A DNA stretch of 64,000 nt from Closterium sp. NIES-65 (taxonomy: Eukaryota > Streptophyta > Zygnematophyceae > Desmidiales > Closteriaceae), in NCBI GenBank assembly GCA_948144175.1, contig CANXME010000320.1, forward strand, positions 702,501 through 766,500, written 5' to 3'. A program made the translations under genes and the position numbers. Positions 54,930 to 64,000 of the stretch are shown piece by piece (positions within the stretch are counted from its first letter, which is position 1; each line of letters begins with the position of its first letter). Below the pieces are notes generated by a model, which was given only the letters and a program-made list of their open reading frames with translations, did no database searches and was not told where the DNA came from.

Positions 54930-56075
54930 TGCTCGTGAAGGCGTTTTGAACAGAGGCGATTCGAAGTCATCAGTTTCTACTTAGGCAGTTTCATGGGCAT
55001 CCGCGACCCCTAAGTGGACTGTAGACTATAACAAGTTACACGCAGCGGCCCGAACACGTCGCCTATTAGTGTCAGTGGCGCCGCGCCACACACGCTGATA
55101 GCCACCGACGAGATTGGGCCGAGGGACGAGCGGAGCCTCACGCTACTTGCAAGAAGTGGCGACACGGATTTCGGCTTGGCGGTAGCGGGATACGCGTCGG
55201 CGGCGACGGCGCGAGGAGCCGACACAAGGGAGATGTGGCGTTTATAAGTGAGACTTGCTAGAACGTCGGCTTGAATACGCATCACACAAACACATGCTAA
55301 TCGTATGGGTGGATATGAAGGGTGAGTAATGTCCCACGGAAGCGCCTCTGCTAATTCGGACGGTCAATTATTCAAGATAGTGGTTTGCACGGGTGAGTGG
55401 GTTTGGATGTGAATGGATGATGATGCGTGGTGACGGTGTGTGGCTGTTAATTTTTCGTCGACGTGGTTGGATCCATCCATCTGGATGACGCGTTGGAGGA
55501 TGTGTGCTGGATTCACCTGGCATGTGCCTCACATGTTCTTGATTTACACTCTAAAAAGTTATGATGGGATAATTCTAAGGTTCTACACTCTCATAGGTTC
55601 ACCGCTTATAATTTGCTCTAGACAAACTCTGTCTGTCTGTCGCATGCATGATCCAGGACCTCTCTGAACCTGTGCATGTCACCGTCGGTGACCATTTTGG
55701 CAATCTCATAGAGTCCCGCGACACCTATTATCCCCTTGCAAAACCTTTCGGCTCTAGTTGTGATTGGTTGCGAAGACGCATTCGAAAAGCCTCGACAATC
55801 GTCGCAACCACATGGGCCTATCAATCTGAGCTATTCCGCCCCTCTGCTCCAATTACCCAAATTCCCTTTCTCACATACTCACCACCCATCTCAAACATCT
55901 TAGCTCAAGATCAAATCAATACTGCTCATTAGTAGTTCACTTTCTACTATTCTTCATTTCGGCATCTCTTCACGATTAACCAGCCCATTTGTAGTTTATC
56001 TCTCCTCAGCCGTTCTTGTAGTTCAATTTGGCGCGCGAACATCGTCAAGGCTCGGCCTGCTGAAACCCAGCGCTA

Positions 56076-56465
56076 ATGTCATCCGCTGAAGTCGATAATC
56101 CCAACAGCCCCGCTCTCACGTCGCAATCTTCACAATTTTCCGCGTCGAATCTTCCGCACAGCCCCATAGGAAAGTCAGGGCATGTCTTCGGTGAGCTAAC
56201 TACAATAAACTGGCTAAAATGGGCAGCTAGACAACTACAGCAGACGACGCCCCCACAGCAACCATCTGACATTGCCACGGCTCGCGGCGAGCAGAACTTC
56301 GAGGCGCTTCATCTTGTCAGAGTGCCACACGAGCCGGTAGTAGCCGATCCGTCAACTCGCTTTCTGTCACAAAATACGCTAGCAGTCATTACTCCGCTTA
56401 CGCCTCATGCCCGCAAAGCTCGCAGAAATTACGCTCCCAAGAAACAAGACACCTTCCCAAAATGA
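56076..56465 (+). CDS. Unassigned 129-codon open frame
   Basis: ATG to TGA, starting MSSAEVDNPNSPALTSQSSQ. The product is Ser/Pro/Gln-rich at its start, with a segment FGELTTINWLKWAARQLQQ in the middle and a basic end (ARKARRNYAPKKQ). I do not recognise it. The INWLKWAARQLQQ segment is faintly reminiscent of retroelement Gag substrate-binding segments (FDGKNYxxW), but that is weak. There is no transmembrane segment and no neighbouring gene to suggest a role. It may be chance. Confidence 0.2.
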   Translation: MSSAEVDNPNSPALTSQSSQFSASNLPHSPIGKSGHVFGELTTINWLKWAARQLQQTTPPQQPSDIATARGEQNFEALHLVRVPHEPVVADPSTRFLSQNTLAVITPLTPHARKARRNYAPKKQDTFPK

Positions 56466-56784
56466 CCAGAGCGCCCCCTCTCTGTGTAAGCGCACAGGCG
56501 ATGCGCTTTCCGTCTACAGTCAGGCCTCTCGTTATCAGGGTAAAATACCCTTTTTGCACTGACTCGCGGCCGCTTTTTTTCAGTTACCCTTTCACAGGCA
56601 GGGCACTGGATTTTTTACCCTAGGCCAAAAAGTGTAAGTTTCTTTGTACCCTTTGAAAAACAGCGTAAGGAACATAGTTCTCTGACTAAAACATTGTACA
56701 ATCCCAGATAGAATGATATCGAAAGCTCCGTAGCTATACGAACGACCATTTGGGCCCCTGCAAAATGCTCCAACCCAACAGCGT

Positions 56785-56794
56785 GACTCGAACC
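56785..56794 (-). other. tRNA T-loop/B-box-like sequence
   Basis: The minus strand reads GGTTCGAGTC within CGTAGGTTCGAGTCACGC, as in the T arm of a tRNA, but the T stem does not pair fully and no complete cloverleaf can be drawn. It is most likely a tRNA-derived SINE remnant or a tRNA pseudogene fragment. Confidence 0.3.
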
Positions 56795-57278
56795 TACGAC
56801 CGTTCGGATATAAATCGCAATCGAATCAACTGACACTAGCTGCTGAACTGCACTATTTTGGCACAGTTCATACTGATTTTTCAGAAACACCCTGGCCAAA
56901 CAGACTAACATTTTTTTTACCTTGCATTTGTCAAGCAAACAGAAAAGTTACCCTACGCATCAGGGCTGAATATACATAGAACCCCGATTACTAAGGGTGG
57001 CCCAAAACCAATATGGAGCCCTGTCTACAGTGCCACGTGGCAGCCTCTCCTTCCAGGGCTACCGGATGACGTGGCAAATTTGTGCCTCATTCGGCTTTCG
57101 CGAGCGTTGCTACAGCAATGCAGGTACGGCATGCGTCCGTGTGTGGTTGTCTGGTCAATCAGATTCTTGAGTTTGAAATGAGAGGGAGAGGAAGAGGGTG
57201 ATCGTGTTTGCATGGGTGGGTGGGTTGGTGGGTAGGTGCGTTTGTGAGAGGGTCCTTATTCCGTGGTTTGGTTCAACC

Positions 57279-57405
57279 TATCAGAACATATAGCTTGTGG
57301 TTATTGTGTAGGCTATAGTGGGGTAGCCCATAAGGAGTACAACCCAATTAGGGTTGGTACTTGTACTCAGTTCATTCATAGTTCATTCATTCTCGTTTCT
57401 TCTCC
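57279..57405 (+). repeat. Element K 5' LTR
   Basis: 127 bp, TATCAGAACA to TTCTTCTCC, with the shared TAGGCTATAGTGGGGTA block. It is more diverged from A and B than those are from each other. Confidence 0.8.
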
Positions 57406-58530
57406 TGGTATCGAGCAGGTTCCCTAACGGGAACGATTCCTAGGGCCCACCACTACGTTTTTTTTTTCTTGCCCGGAGCGCGCTCCGCTCAGGCCCGAGT
57501 CGCGCCCCGGGTGCTCTCCTTACCGTCGCGCCCTCGCTAGGCCCTTCACGGCCCCGTCGCGTCCCCCTTAGCGCCCCCCCCCCCCCCCCCCCTCACGGCC
57601 CGTCGCGTCGCCCTTGCGGCCCGTCGCGCCGCCCCTACGGCCCGTCGCGCTGCCCTATCTGCCGCGTCGCGCCGCCCTAGCCGCCCTCACAGCCCCTTAT
57701 CGGCCTCAAGTGCCCCGATCCGCCGCCCTTGCGGCCTCGATCCGCCGCCCTTTGCGGCTCGTCGCCGCTCTCACCCCGCGGCCTCGTCGCCGCCCTTGCA
57801 CGGCCCCGACGCCGCCCTTCCAGCGGCTTCGTCGCCACCCTTGCAGCGGCCCGTCGCTGCCCTTCTCAGCGGCCCCGCCGTCTCCTTTCAGCGGCCCCGC
57901 CACTGCACCTACAGCGGCCTCGTCGCCGCCCTTTCAGCGCCCCCGCCGCCTCCTTTCAGCGGCCCCGACGCCTCCGTTCAGCGGCCCCGCCGCCTCCTTT
58001 CAGCGGCCCCGCCGCCCAGGAAGCGGCCTCGTCGACGCCCTCTCACGACCCCACCGCCGTCCTCTCAGCGGCCCCGCCGCCTCCTCTCAGCGGCCCCGCC
58101 GTCTTCTCTCCGCGGCCCAACCGCCTCCTCTCAGCGGCCCCGGACGCCGCCCTCTCAGCGGCCCTTACGCCGCCTCCTTCGCGGCCCAGCCGAGCCGCCC
58201 AGCAGCCGAGCCGCTCCGCCGCCGAGCCGCCCTGAGCCGAGCCGCCCAGCAGCCGAGCCGCCCAGCCGCCGAGGCGCCCAACAGCCGAGCCGCCCAGCAG
58301 CCGAGCCGCCCAGCCGCCGAGCCGCCCAGCAGCCGAGCCGCCCCGCAGCCGAGCCGCCCAGCAGCCGAGCCGCCCAGCAGCCGAGCCGCCCAGCAGCCGA
58401 GCCGCCCAGCTGCCGAGCCGCCGAGTCGCCCTGCAGCAGAGCCGCCCGAGCCGCCCTATCCGGTAACAGCCGTGCCTCTGTCACTGCACTGCCCTCACCC
58501 TACTGTTCGCACTGCTAGTCTACTGCTGTC
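57406..58530 (+). other. Element K primer site and GC-rich leader
   Basis: The primer site TGGTATCGAGCAGG is the same one-base-short form as in A. A 19-base C run lies at 57574-57592. About 57770-58180 is made of 22-26-bp CAGCGGCCCCGCCGCCTCCTTT units and about 58185-58440 of GCCGAGCCGCCCAGCA units. Stop-free frames cross it, but they encode only Pro/Arg/Ser/Ala repeats. Confidence 0.7.
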
Positions 58531-61093
58531 ATGGCTACCCCTAGTGTCCTCGCTTTTGACGCTGAGGGTCGGGCCATTGACTTTGACGTCTGGGTAGATG
58601 ACCTGCAGCTGTTCTTACAGTGCGATAGGGCAGACTGTCTCTCACTCTTTGACCTCACCTCTGGCACCTCTCCTGCCCCTGCTGCTGATGCCGACGCCAC
58701 TGTTCGCTCCCAGTGGGCCACGCGCGACGCTGCTGCACGTCTTGCTGTGCGTCGCCACCTCCCTACCTCCGAGCGTGCGCACTTTAGTCAGTACAAGAGT
58801 GCTCAGACCTTGTACGACGCTGAAGTTGCACGCTACTCCTCCCCTGCCACTGCTGCACTGAGCCGTCTCATGCTACCGTACCTCTTCCCTGACCTTGCTG
58901 CCTTTCCCACAGTCGCTGACCTCATTACGCACCTCCGCACTAGTTACACTCGCTACCGCGCTGCGCTTCCTGCTGACTTCTGCGCCAAGAACCCCCACCC
59001 CCATGTACATCACTCTCTACTACATAGTCACTCGCCTCCCTGACTCCCTTCGCGTAGTCAGGGACCACTTCCTCTCAGTCTGTCCCACCACTCTCACTGT
59101 TGACCTCCTCGAGAAGTCCCTCCTAGCGGCCGAGAAGAGCATAGTCGCTGTAGGGGCCTCTCGTGGTTACCCGCGCACCCCCATCTTTGAGGGGTGTTCC
59201 CCCTCCCCCCTTCTGCCCTCTGTTGCCTCTGCTGCTGCAGCCGACCTCCTTGGTCTTGAGTCAGACGGTGCGGCGTCTGCCCCTAGCGGGAGACGCCGCT
59301 CTGGCAAGGGCAAAGGGGGCAGGGGCGCTAGAGGGGCGAGCGGCGGCGGTGGAGGTGGAGGTGGAGGCGGCGGGGGGAGTGGGGGTGGCGGTGGGAGTGG
59401 AGGTGGGGGTGGAGGTGTCGGTGGCGGCAGTGGAGGCGGAGGCAGCGGCGGCGGTGGCAGTGGGAGCGGAGGTGGCGGGGGTGGCGGCGGTGGAGGAGTC
59501 GGCGGAGGCGGCGGTGGAGGCGGAGGCGGTGGAGGCGGCGGGGGCGGCGGGGGTGGCGGTCGCGGGTCTGGGCAGAGGAGTGGCTCCGGTGGTGGTCCGC
59601 GCCAGCAGCAGCAGCGCGGTCGTGAGACCCTGTCCCCTCAGCAGCTCCATGAGTGGTACATTGCACGCCAGCGGGGTGGGGGTTTTGGTCCGTGCACCTA
59701 CGTCCTGCGCACCGGCGACCGTGCGGGTGAGCAGTGTGGTGGTGCGCACCCCACCCAGCGCTGCTTTGGCCGCCTGAAGGATGCGTGGCGTCACCAGTTC
59801 CTGGAGGCCACAGAGATCCCTCGCTGGGGCGAGCTGTCTAGGGCGGGAGTTGCCATCTATGATCTTGACTTTGATGCTATTCTTTCTGCCATGTATGATG
59901 TGTCTATTGGTGATGAGGGTGATTGTTACCGGTATTTCCCGCCCGATCCGGGCATTGAGACTGCTGCTCTAGGTACTGGTGCGGCTGCTGCCCTGGGTGC
60001 TTGCGACGCTGCTGCTCTAGGTGCTAGTGCGTCTGCGTCCTCAGGTACTGGTGAGTCTGCGCTCTCAGGTACTGCGTCAGCTTCGGCCTCCCTCACCTTC
60101 ACCCTTGACTCTGGGGCTTCTCGCTCCTTCTTTCGAGACCGCACCACACTCACGCCGCTTTGTCGGCCGGTTGCGGTGTCTCTGGCTGACCCCTCTGGGG
60201 GCCCTGTCCTGTCTCACTTCTCCACAGTCCTCCCGTGTCCGGCGGCTCCCTCTGGCACCCTGTCTGGTCTCTACCTCCCCTCGTTCTCTACGAACCTGGT
60301 GAGTGGTGCTGACCTATAGGATGTGGGAGTACACCAGTTCACTCCTGCGCGTCAGCGAGTGACGCACTACACAGAGGCTAGCACAGGCCGACACCTAGCT
60401 ACGTTTACCCGTCAGCTGGGGTCGAGCCTGTACACACTGACCACTGCGTCTCCTCCCGTTGCTGAGTCTGGTAGGGTAGCTGTGTCGGGTCAGGTGTTTG
60501 CTGCAGCGTCCAGGTCTGGTCCTGAGTCTGCCCCCTGTTCGTGTCGTGTCCTTTCTCACGAGACTCTCCTCTGGCACCACCGCCTTGGTCACCCCTCTCT
60601 GCTTCGGCTCAGAGGCATGGCCTCCCGTCTTCTTGTTTCTGGTCTCCCCCGGTCCCTCCCTCCCCTTCCTCAGGGCCCTGGCCCTACCTGTGTCCCCTGT
60701 GTCGAGGGGCGCCAGCGGGCTGCCCCTCACTCCTCCCAGTTTCCTCCGACAGAGGCCCCGCTGCAGACGCTTCACATGGACGTGTGGGGCCCAGCCCGCG
60801 TCCGTGGCCAGGGTCACGAGCGCTACTTCCTGCTCGTTGTTGACGACTACTCGCGTTACACCGCGGTCTTCCCCTTGCGCAGCAAGGGTGATGTCACTGA
60901 GGTGCTGATCGACTGGATCCGCGCAGCTCGTCTCCAGCTCAGGCAGAGCTTTGGCTCGGACTCATGTTCTGCGTCTGCACTCGGACAGAGGCGGAGAGTT
61001 TTCTTCTGGCCTTCTGAGAGCCTACTGTCGCGCACGAGGCATCCGTCAGACCTTCACGCTTCCGGACTCCCCGCAGCAAAATGGGATTGCTGA
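58531..61093 (+). pseudogene. Element K Gag-protease-integrase N-terminus, frameshifted
   Basis: Gag begins at 58531 (MATPSVLAFDAEG) and runs to about 58990, where one extra base in a C-rich string (AACCCCCACCCCCATG) shifts the frame. Gag continues from 58895 in the next frame through the longest Gly-rich run in the window, a very short Gln run and the variant zinc motif. The protease site reads LDSGASRSFF, and a TAG follows at 60317-60319 where A has CAG. The pre-integrase module (WHHRLGHPS, CVPC) and the first integrase Asp (HMDVWGP) follow in the same frame. A net 2-base loss near 60961, before the second Asp, ends this frame. Confidence 0.8.
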
Positions 61094-63362
61094 GCGCCGC
61101 ATTGGCATGGTCATGGACGTCGCTCGTACGTCTATGATGCATGCGGCTGCTCCCCATTTTCTGTGGCCGTTTGCGGTGAGGTACGCGGCGCATCAGATCA
61201 ACCTACACCCCAGGGTCTCCAGGCCGAAGACCTCCCCAGCCTTGCTGTGGACGGGGAAGGTTGGCGATGCGTCGGCGTTCCGGGTCAGGGGATCTCGGGC
61301 GTTTGTCCGCGACTTGTCTGCGGACAAGCTGTCCCCTCGTGCTGCTCCTTGCGTCTTCCTGGGGTTCCCCCCTGACGCGCCGGGGTGGCAGTTCTACCAC
61401 CCCACCTCTCGCCGTGTTCGGTCCTCCCAGGACGTCACGTTTGATGAGTCGGTCCCCTACTATCGCCTCTTCCCCTACCACACTCTGTCCCTCCCCCCGC
61501 CGCCGCTCTTCCTTGTACCAGGTCCCCCTCCGGTAGACCCCCTCCCCCCTCAGGATCCGTCCCCTTCAGGTGTGTCCCAGGTAGACGCAGTCGAGCCTGT
61601 CGAGGTCACTGGTGACTCTGGTGCTGCTGAGGGTGCTGAGCCTGGGGGTGCTGCCTCTGGGGGTGCTGAGCCTGGGGGTGCTGAGACAGGGGGTGGTGAG
61701 CCTGGAGGTGCTGCGCCTGGGGGTGCTGAGCCTGGGGGTGCTGAGCCTGGGGGTGCTGAGCCTGGGGGTGCTGAGCCTGGGGGTGCTGAGCCTAGGGGTG
61801 CTGTGCGTGGGGGTGCTGGGCCTGGGGGTGCTTTGCCTGGGGGTGCTACACCTGGGTGTGCTGAGCCTGGGGGTGCTGATTTTGGAGGTGCTCCGCCTGG
61901 AGGTTCTCCGGGTGCTTCGTCTCTGCGGGAGCCACTCTCTCCGCGGGAGCTGCGCGAGTGGTTTGCCCGGCGCTGGAGGCGTGCTGGAGGTTCTCCGGCT
62001 ACTGAGGGTGCTGCTGTCGCGGGTCCCGGAGGTGCTCGTACTGGGAGTACTGGAGCTGCTGGGCCTGCGGGTTCGACTGGAGCTGGTGCTGCTGAGGGTG
62101 TTGGAGCTGAGACTACTGCTGGCGGTCCTGCTGCGGGTACTCCTTGTGCTGCTAGAGGTTCTGGAGCTGCTGGAGGTGCAGCTGGAGCGGGTGCTCCTGC
62201 TGGGGGTACTGGTGTTGTACCTGCTGTGTCTGGCGTCACTGCGCGGCCTCGACCGTACTTCGTTCCACTCCTGCAGCAGGTTCTTGGTCTTCCGCCTTCT
62301 ACTGGTCCTCCTCCTTCTTTAGAGTGTCCACAGCCAGTCCCGTCACAGTTACAGTTGCAGCCTACCTCCCCTTTGCCTGCTCCTTCTTCCTACACTGGTC
62401 CTACTGGAGGTCTTACTGAGCGTCGTGAGCCTGCGTCTCGCCCTGCGTCGCCTGTCCGTGCTGCTCGCGCTAGTGGTCGTGGTTCGCGTCAGCGTCCTCC
62501 TCCTGTCCCTGGCACGCACAGGATGTCTCTGCGTCCGTCCACTGCTCCTCTGCGTGCCCCTTTGCCTTCTCCTCCTGAGTCCTCTCTTCCTGCTTTTGCC
62601 GACCCGGAGTCGGACTCTCTTCGTGCTGCCAGTCCTACTGTCACGCGTCTCTTGGCTACTGTCGTTACTGACCCTTCTTTTGAGTCCACTGCTTCGTCTG
62701 CCCTAGTTGCTGAGCTCGTCGACTTTGCTACTCGCTGTCGCGTAGACTACGCTGCTAGTCTTGTCGCTAAGTCTGAGTCTGTCTGTCCTCCGTCCGTCGG
62801 GGGTGAGTGTGCCCTTGGCACGGACGTCCTTGAGGACAGGCAGGAGGAGTTCCAGTGCTTGGCCGCTGCTTCACCTCATCTCGTGTCCGTACTGCTTACC
62901 CCTGAGGGAGACCCGGATGCACTTGACATCCCGACTCCGCGCTCTTACGCGGAGGCGATAGAGGGTCCGTACTCTTCTCAGTGGCAGGCAGCTATGGATG
63001 CAGAGATGGCTTCCTGGAAGTCCACAGGCACCTACGTTGACGCTGTCCCCCCTCCTGGGACGAACATCGTCAGTGGCATGTGGATCTTCAGGGTGAAGCG
63101 GCCGCCGGGTTCTCCGCCTGTCTTCAAGGCGCGTTACGTGGCTCGTGGCTTCAGTCAGCGGCAGGGAGTTGACTACTTTCACACCTTCTCTCTCACCCCG
63201 AAGATGACCACTCTTCGGGTACTGCTGCACGTTGCTGCTCACCGTGACAAAGAGCTGCACTCTCTCGACTTCAGCACAGCTTTCTTGCAGGGCAGCCTGC
63301 ACGAGGAGATCTGGCTGCGCCGCCCACCTGGCTTCACTGGGTCTTTCCCTCCTGGTACCTAG
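60951..63362 (+). CDS. Element K integrase core-spacer-reverse transcriptase segment
   Basis: 803 codons are open; the first ATG is a by-product of the frameshift. It includes [16 protein letters not shown] and [11 protein letters not shown] (second Asp and Glu of integrase), the integrase tail, a spacer of GAEPGG-type repeats, the Ser/Arg/Pro-rich linker, and the RT start ([28 protein letters not shown]). Here the RSYAEAIEG joint that is deleted in element A is intact. It ends at TAG 63360-63362, where A has CAG. Confidence 0.85.
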   Translation: MARTHVLRLHSDRGGEFSSGLLRAYCRARGIRQTFTLPDSPQQNGIAERRIGMVMDVARTSMMHAAAPHFLWPFAVRYAAHQINLHPRVSRPKTSPALLWTGKVGDASAFRVRGSRAFVRDLSADKLSPRAAPCVFLGFPPDAPGWQFYHPTSRRVRSSQDVTFDESVPYYRLFPYHTLSLPPPPLFLVPGPPPVDPLPPQDPSPSGVSQVDAVEPVEVTGDSGAAEGAEPGGAASGGAEPGGAETGGGEPGGAAPGGAEPGGAEPGGAEPGGAEPGGAEPRGAVRGGAGPGGALPGGATPGCAEPGGADFGGAPPGGSPGASSLREPLSPRELREWFARRWRRAGGSPATEGAAVAGPGGARTGSTGAAGPAGSTGAGAAEGVGAETTAGGPAAGTPCAARGSGAAGGAAGAGAPAGGTGVVPAVSGVTARPRPYFVPLLQQVLGLPPSTGPPPSLECPQPVPSQLQLQPTSPLPAPSSYTGPTGGLTERREPASRPASPVRAARASGRGSRQRPPPVPGTHRMSLRPSTAPLRAPLPSPPESSLPAFADPESDSLRAASPTVTRLLATVVTDPSFESTASSALVAELVDFATRCRVDYAASLVAKSESVCPPSVGGECALGTDVLEDRQEEFQCLAAASPHLVSVLLTPEGDPDALDIPTPRSYAEAIEGPYSSQWQAAMDAEMASWKSTGTYVDAVPPPGTNIVSGMWIFRVKRPPGSPPVFKARYVARGFSQRQGVDYFHTFSLTPKMTTLRVLLHVAAHRDKELHSLDFSTAFLQGSLHEEIWLRRPPGFTGSFPPGT

Positions 63363-64000
63363 TGGAGTCTCCGGCATCCAGTCTACGGTCTCCGCCAGGC
63401 GCCACGTGAGTGGCACGACACACTGAGGACTACGCTTGCGGCTCTTGGGTTTGCTCCTTCTACTGCCGACCCGTCGCTGTTTCTGCGCACCGACACCTCT
63501 TTGCCGCCGTTCTACATCCTCGTGTACATCGACGACTTGGTCTTTGCCACAGCTGACACTGCTGGACTCGCCTACGTGAAGTCCGAGCTGCAGAAGAGAC
63601 ACACGTGCACTGACCTGGGTGAACTGCGCAGCTACCTTGGCTTGCAAATCACCCGGGACAGAGCACGCCGCACCATTACCCTGACTCAGTCACACATGGT
63701 GCAGCAGGTCCTTCAGCGCTTCGGCTTCACGTACTCCTCGCCTCAGGCCACTCCTCTGCCTACTCGCCACTCGCTCTCAGCTCTGCCTTCGGATGAGTCC
63801 GTAGAGTCGAGTGGCCCGTATGCAGAGCTTGTTGGGTGCCTCATGTACCTGATGACCTGCACACGACCTGACCTTGCATACCCTCTTAGCATTCTCGCAC
63901 GCTATGTTGCTCCTGGGAGACACCGACCAGAGCACATGGCTGCAGCGAAGAGGGTGTTGCGCTACTTGTGCAGTACGTCGGGCATGGGGCTAGTGCTTGG
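63363..64000 (+). pseudogene. Element K reverse transcriptase continuation, cut by the window end
   Basis: The same frame continues after the stop at 63360. The catalytic motif is YIDD (near 63525-63536), a conservative change from YVDD. It continues through LGELRSYLGLQITRD and LVGCLMYLMTCTRPDLAYPLS to SGMGLVLG at the window edge, just before the RNase H DASWADD block. Confidence 0.8.

Larger units (their letters stand above)
53166..57278. other. Region without recognised genes
   Basis: 4.1 kb of lower-GC sequence. I could not recognise any conserved protein. It contains a 21-base G run (53850), an LTR/primer-site-like junction (54918), a tRNA-T-arm-like sequence (56785) and one unassigned 129-codon frame (56076-56465). 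Short open stretches near 53690-54020, 54204-54703, 55010-55285 and 55648-55932 show no domain features. It may be host intergenic sequence or very old repeats. Confidence 0.5.
57279..64000 (+). mobile_element. Element K: family-1 copia, running off the window
   Basis: A plus-strand element with 5' LTR (57279-57405), primer site (57406-57419), leader, Gag, protease, integrase and RT. The window ends just as RNase H begins, so the 3' LTR and target duplication cannot be seen. Four lesions are visible: a one-base gain near 58990, TAG at 60317, a 2-base loss near 60961 and TAG at 63360. The LTR ends are altered (TA...CC instead of TG...CA). Confidence 0.88.

Noticed and set aside
57614-58597. 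327-codon Pro/Arg/Ala-rich frame before the element K Gag
   Set aside because: Leader repeat translated by chance; it overlaps the true Gag start in another frame.

Overview
The window looks like a repeat-rich nuclear region of a green-lineage eukaryote. I infer a plant or streptophyte alga from one ERF-type AP2-domain transcription factor, Ty1/copia elements primed by initiator tRNA-Met, and very small TRIM-like LTR elements. The species is not determined, and there is no prokaryotic organisation. Boundaries were read by eye, so allow a few bases of error.

Layout. 1-5741 is host sequence: an upstream flank with a short inverted-repeat module, then one uninterrupted 1,381-codon AP2/ERF gene (1419-5564) carrying a 44-codon pure CAG tract and a 60-bp Gln/His/Tyr minisatellite. 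5742-41848 is a nest. An old copia element (E, minus strand, about 6.1 kb when the insertions are subtracted) is split by element A (6200-13689, target duplication CTAGT), element B (16383-23876, CAGGG), a solo LTR (25734-25983, TGATA) and element C (26731-41519, AAAGA). C is itself split inside its 5' LTR by element D (34023-41439, GTACA). All five duplications were read directly from the sequence.

42068-45639 is a truncated sister of C (element F). 45640-51412 is a third copia family (G, minus) holding a 1.17-kb non-autonomous LTR element (H, TTGCC) and a 347-bp TRIM-like element (I, GAGTT). Across the junction of its 5' LTR, primer site and interior, element I carries matches to both RNA polymerase III promoter boxes. 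51413-53165 holds two decayed reverse-transcriptase fragments from different families joined head to tail. 53166-57278 is mostly unassigned. 57279-64000 is another family-1 copy (K, plus strand) running off the window end.

Family 1 (A, B, C, D, F, K) shares about 130-bp LTRs, a roughly 1-kb GC-rich minisatellite leader, a Gly/Gln-rich Gag with an unusual C-x13-C-x3/4-H-x4-C motif, and the copia order protease, integrase, reverse transcriptase, RNase H. Every pol here carries at least one lesion. A is nearest to intact, with one 8-bp deletion. B has identical LTRs but seven lesions, which suggests that defective copies are moved in trans.
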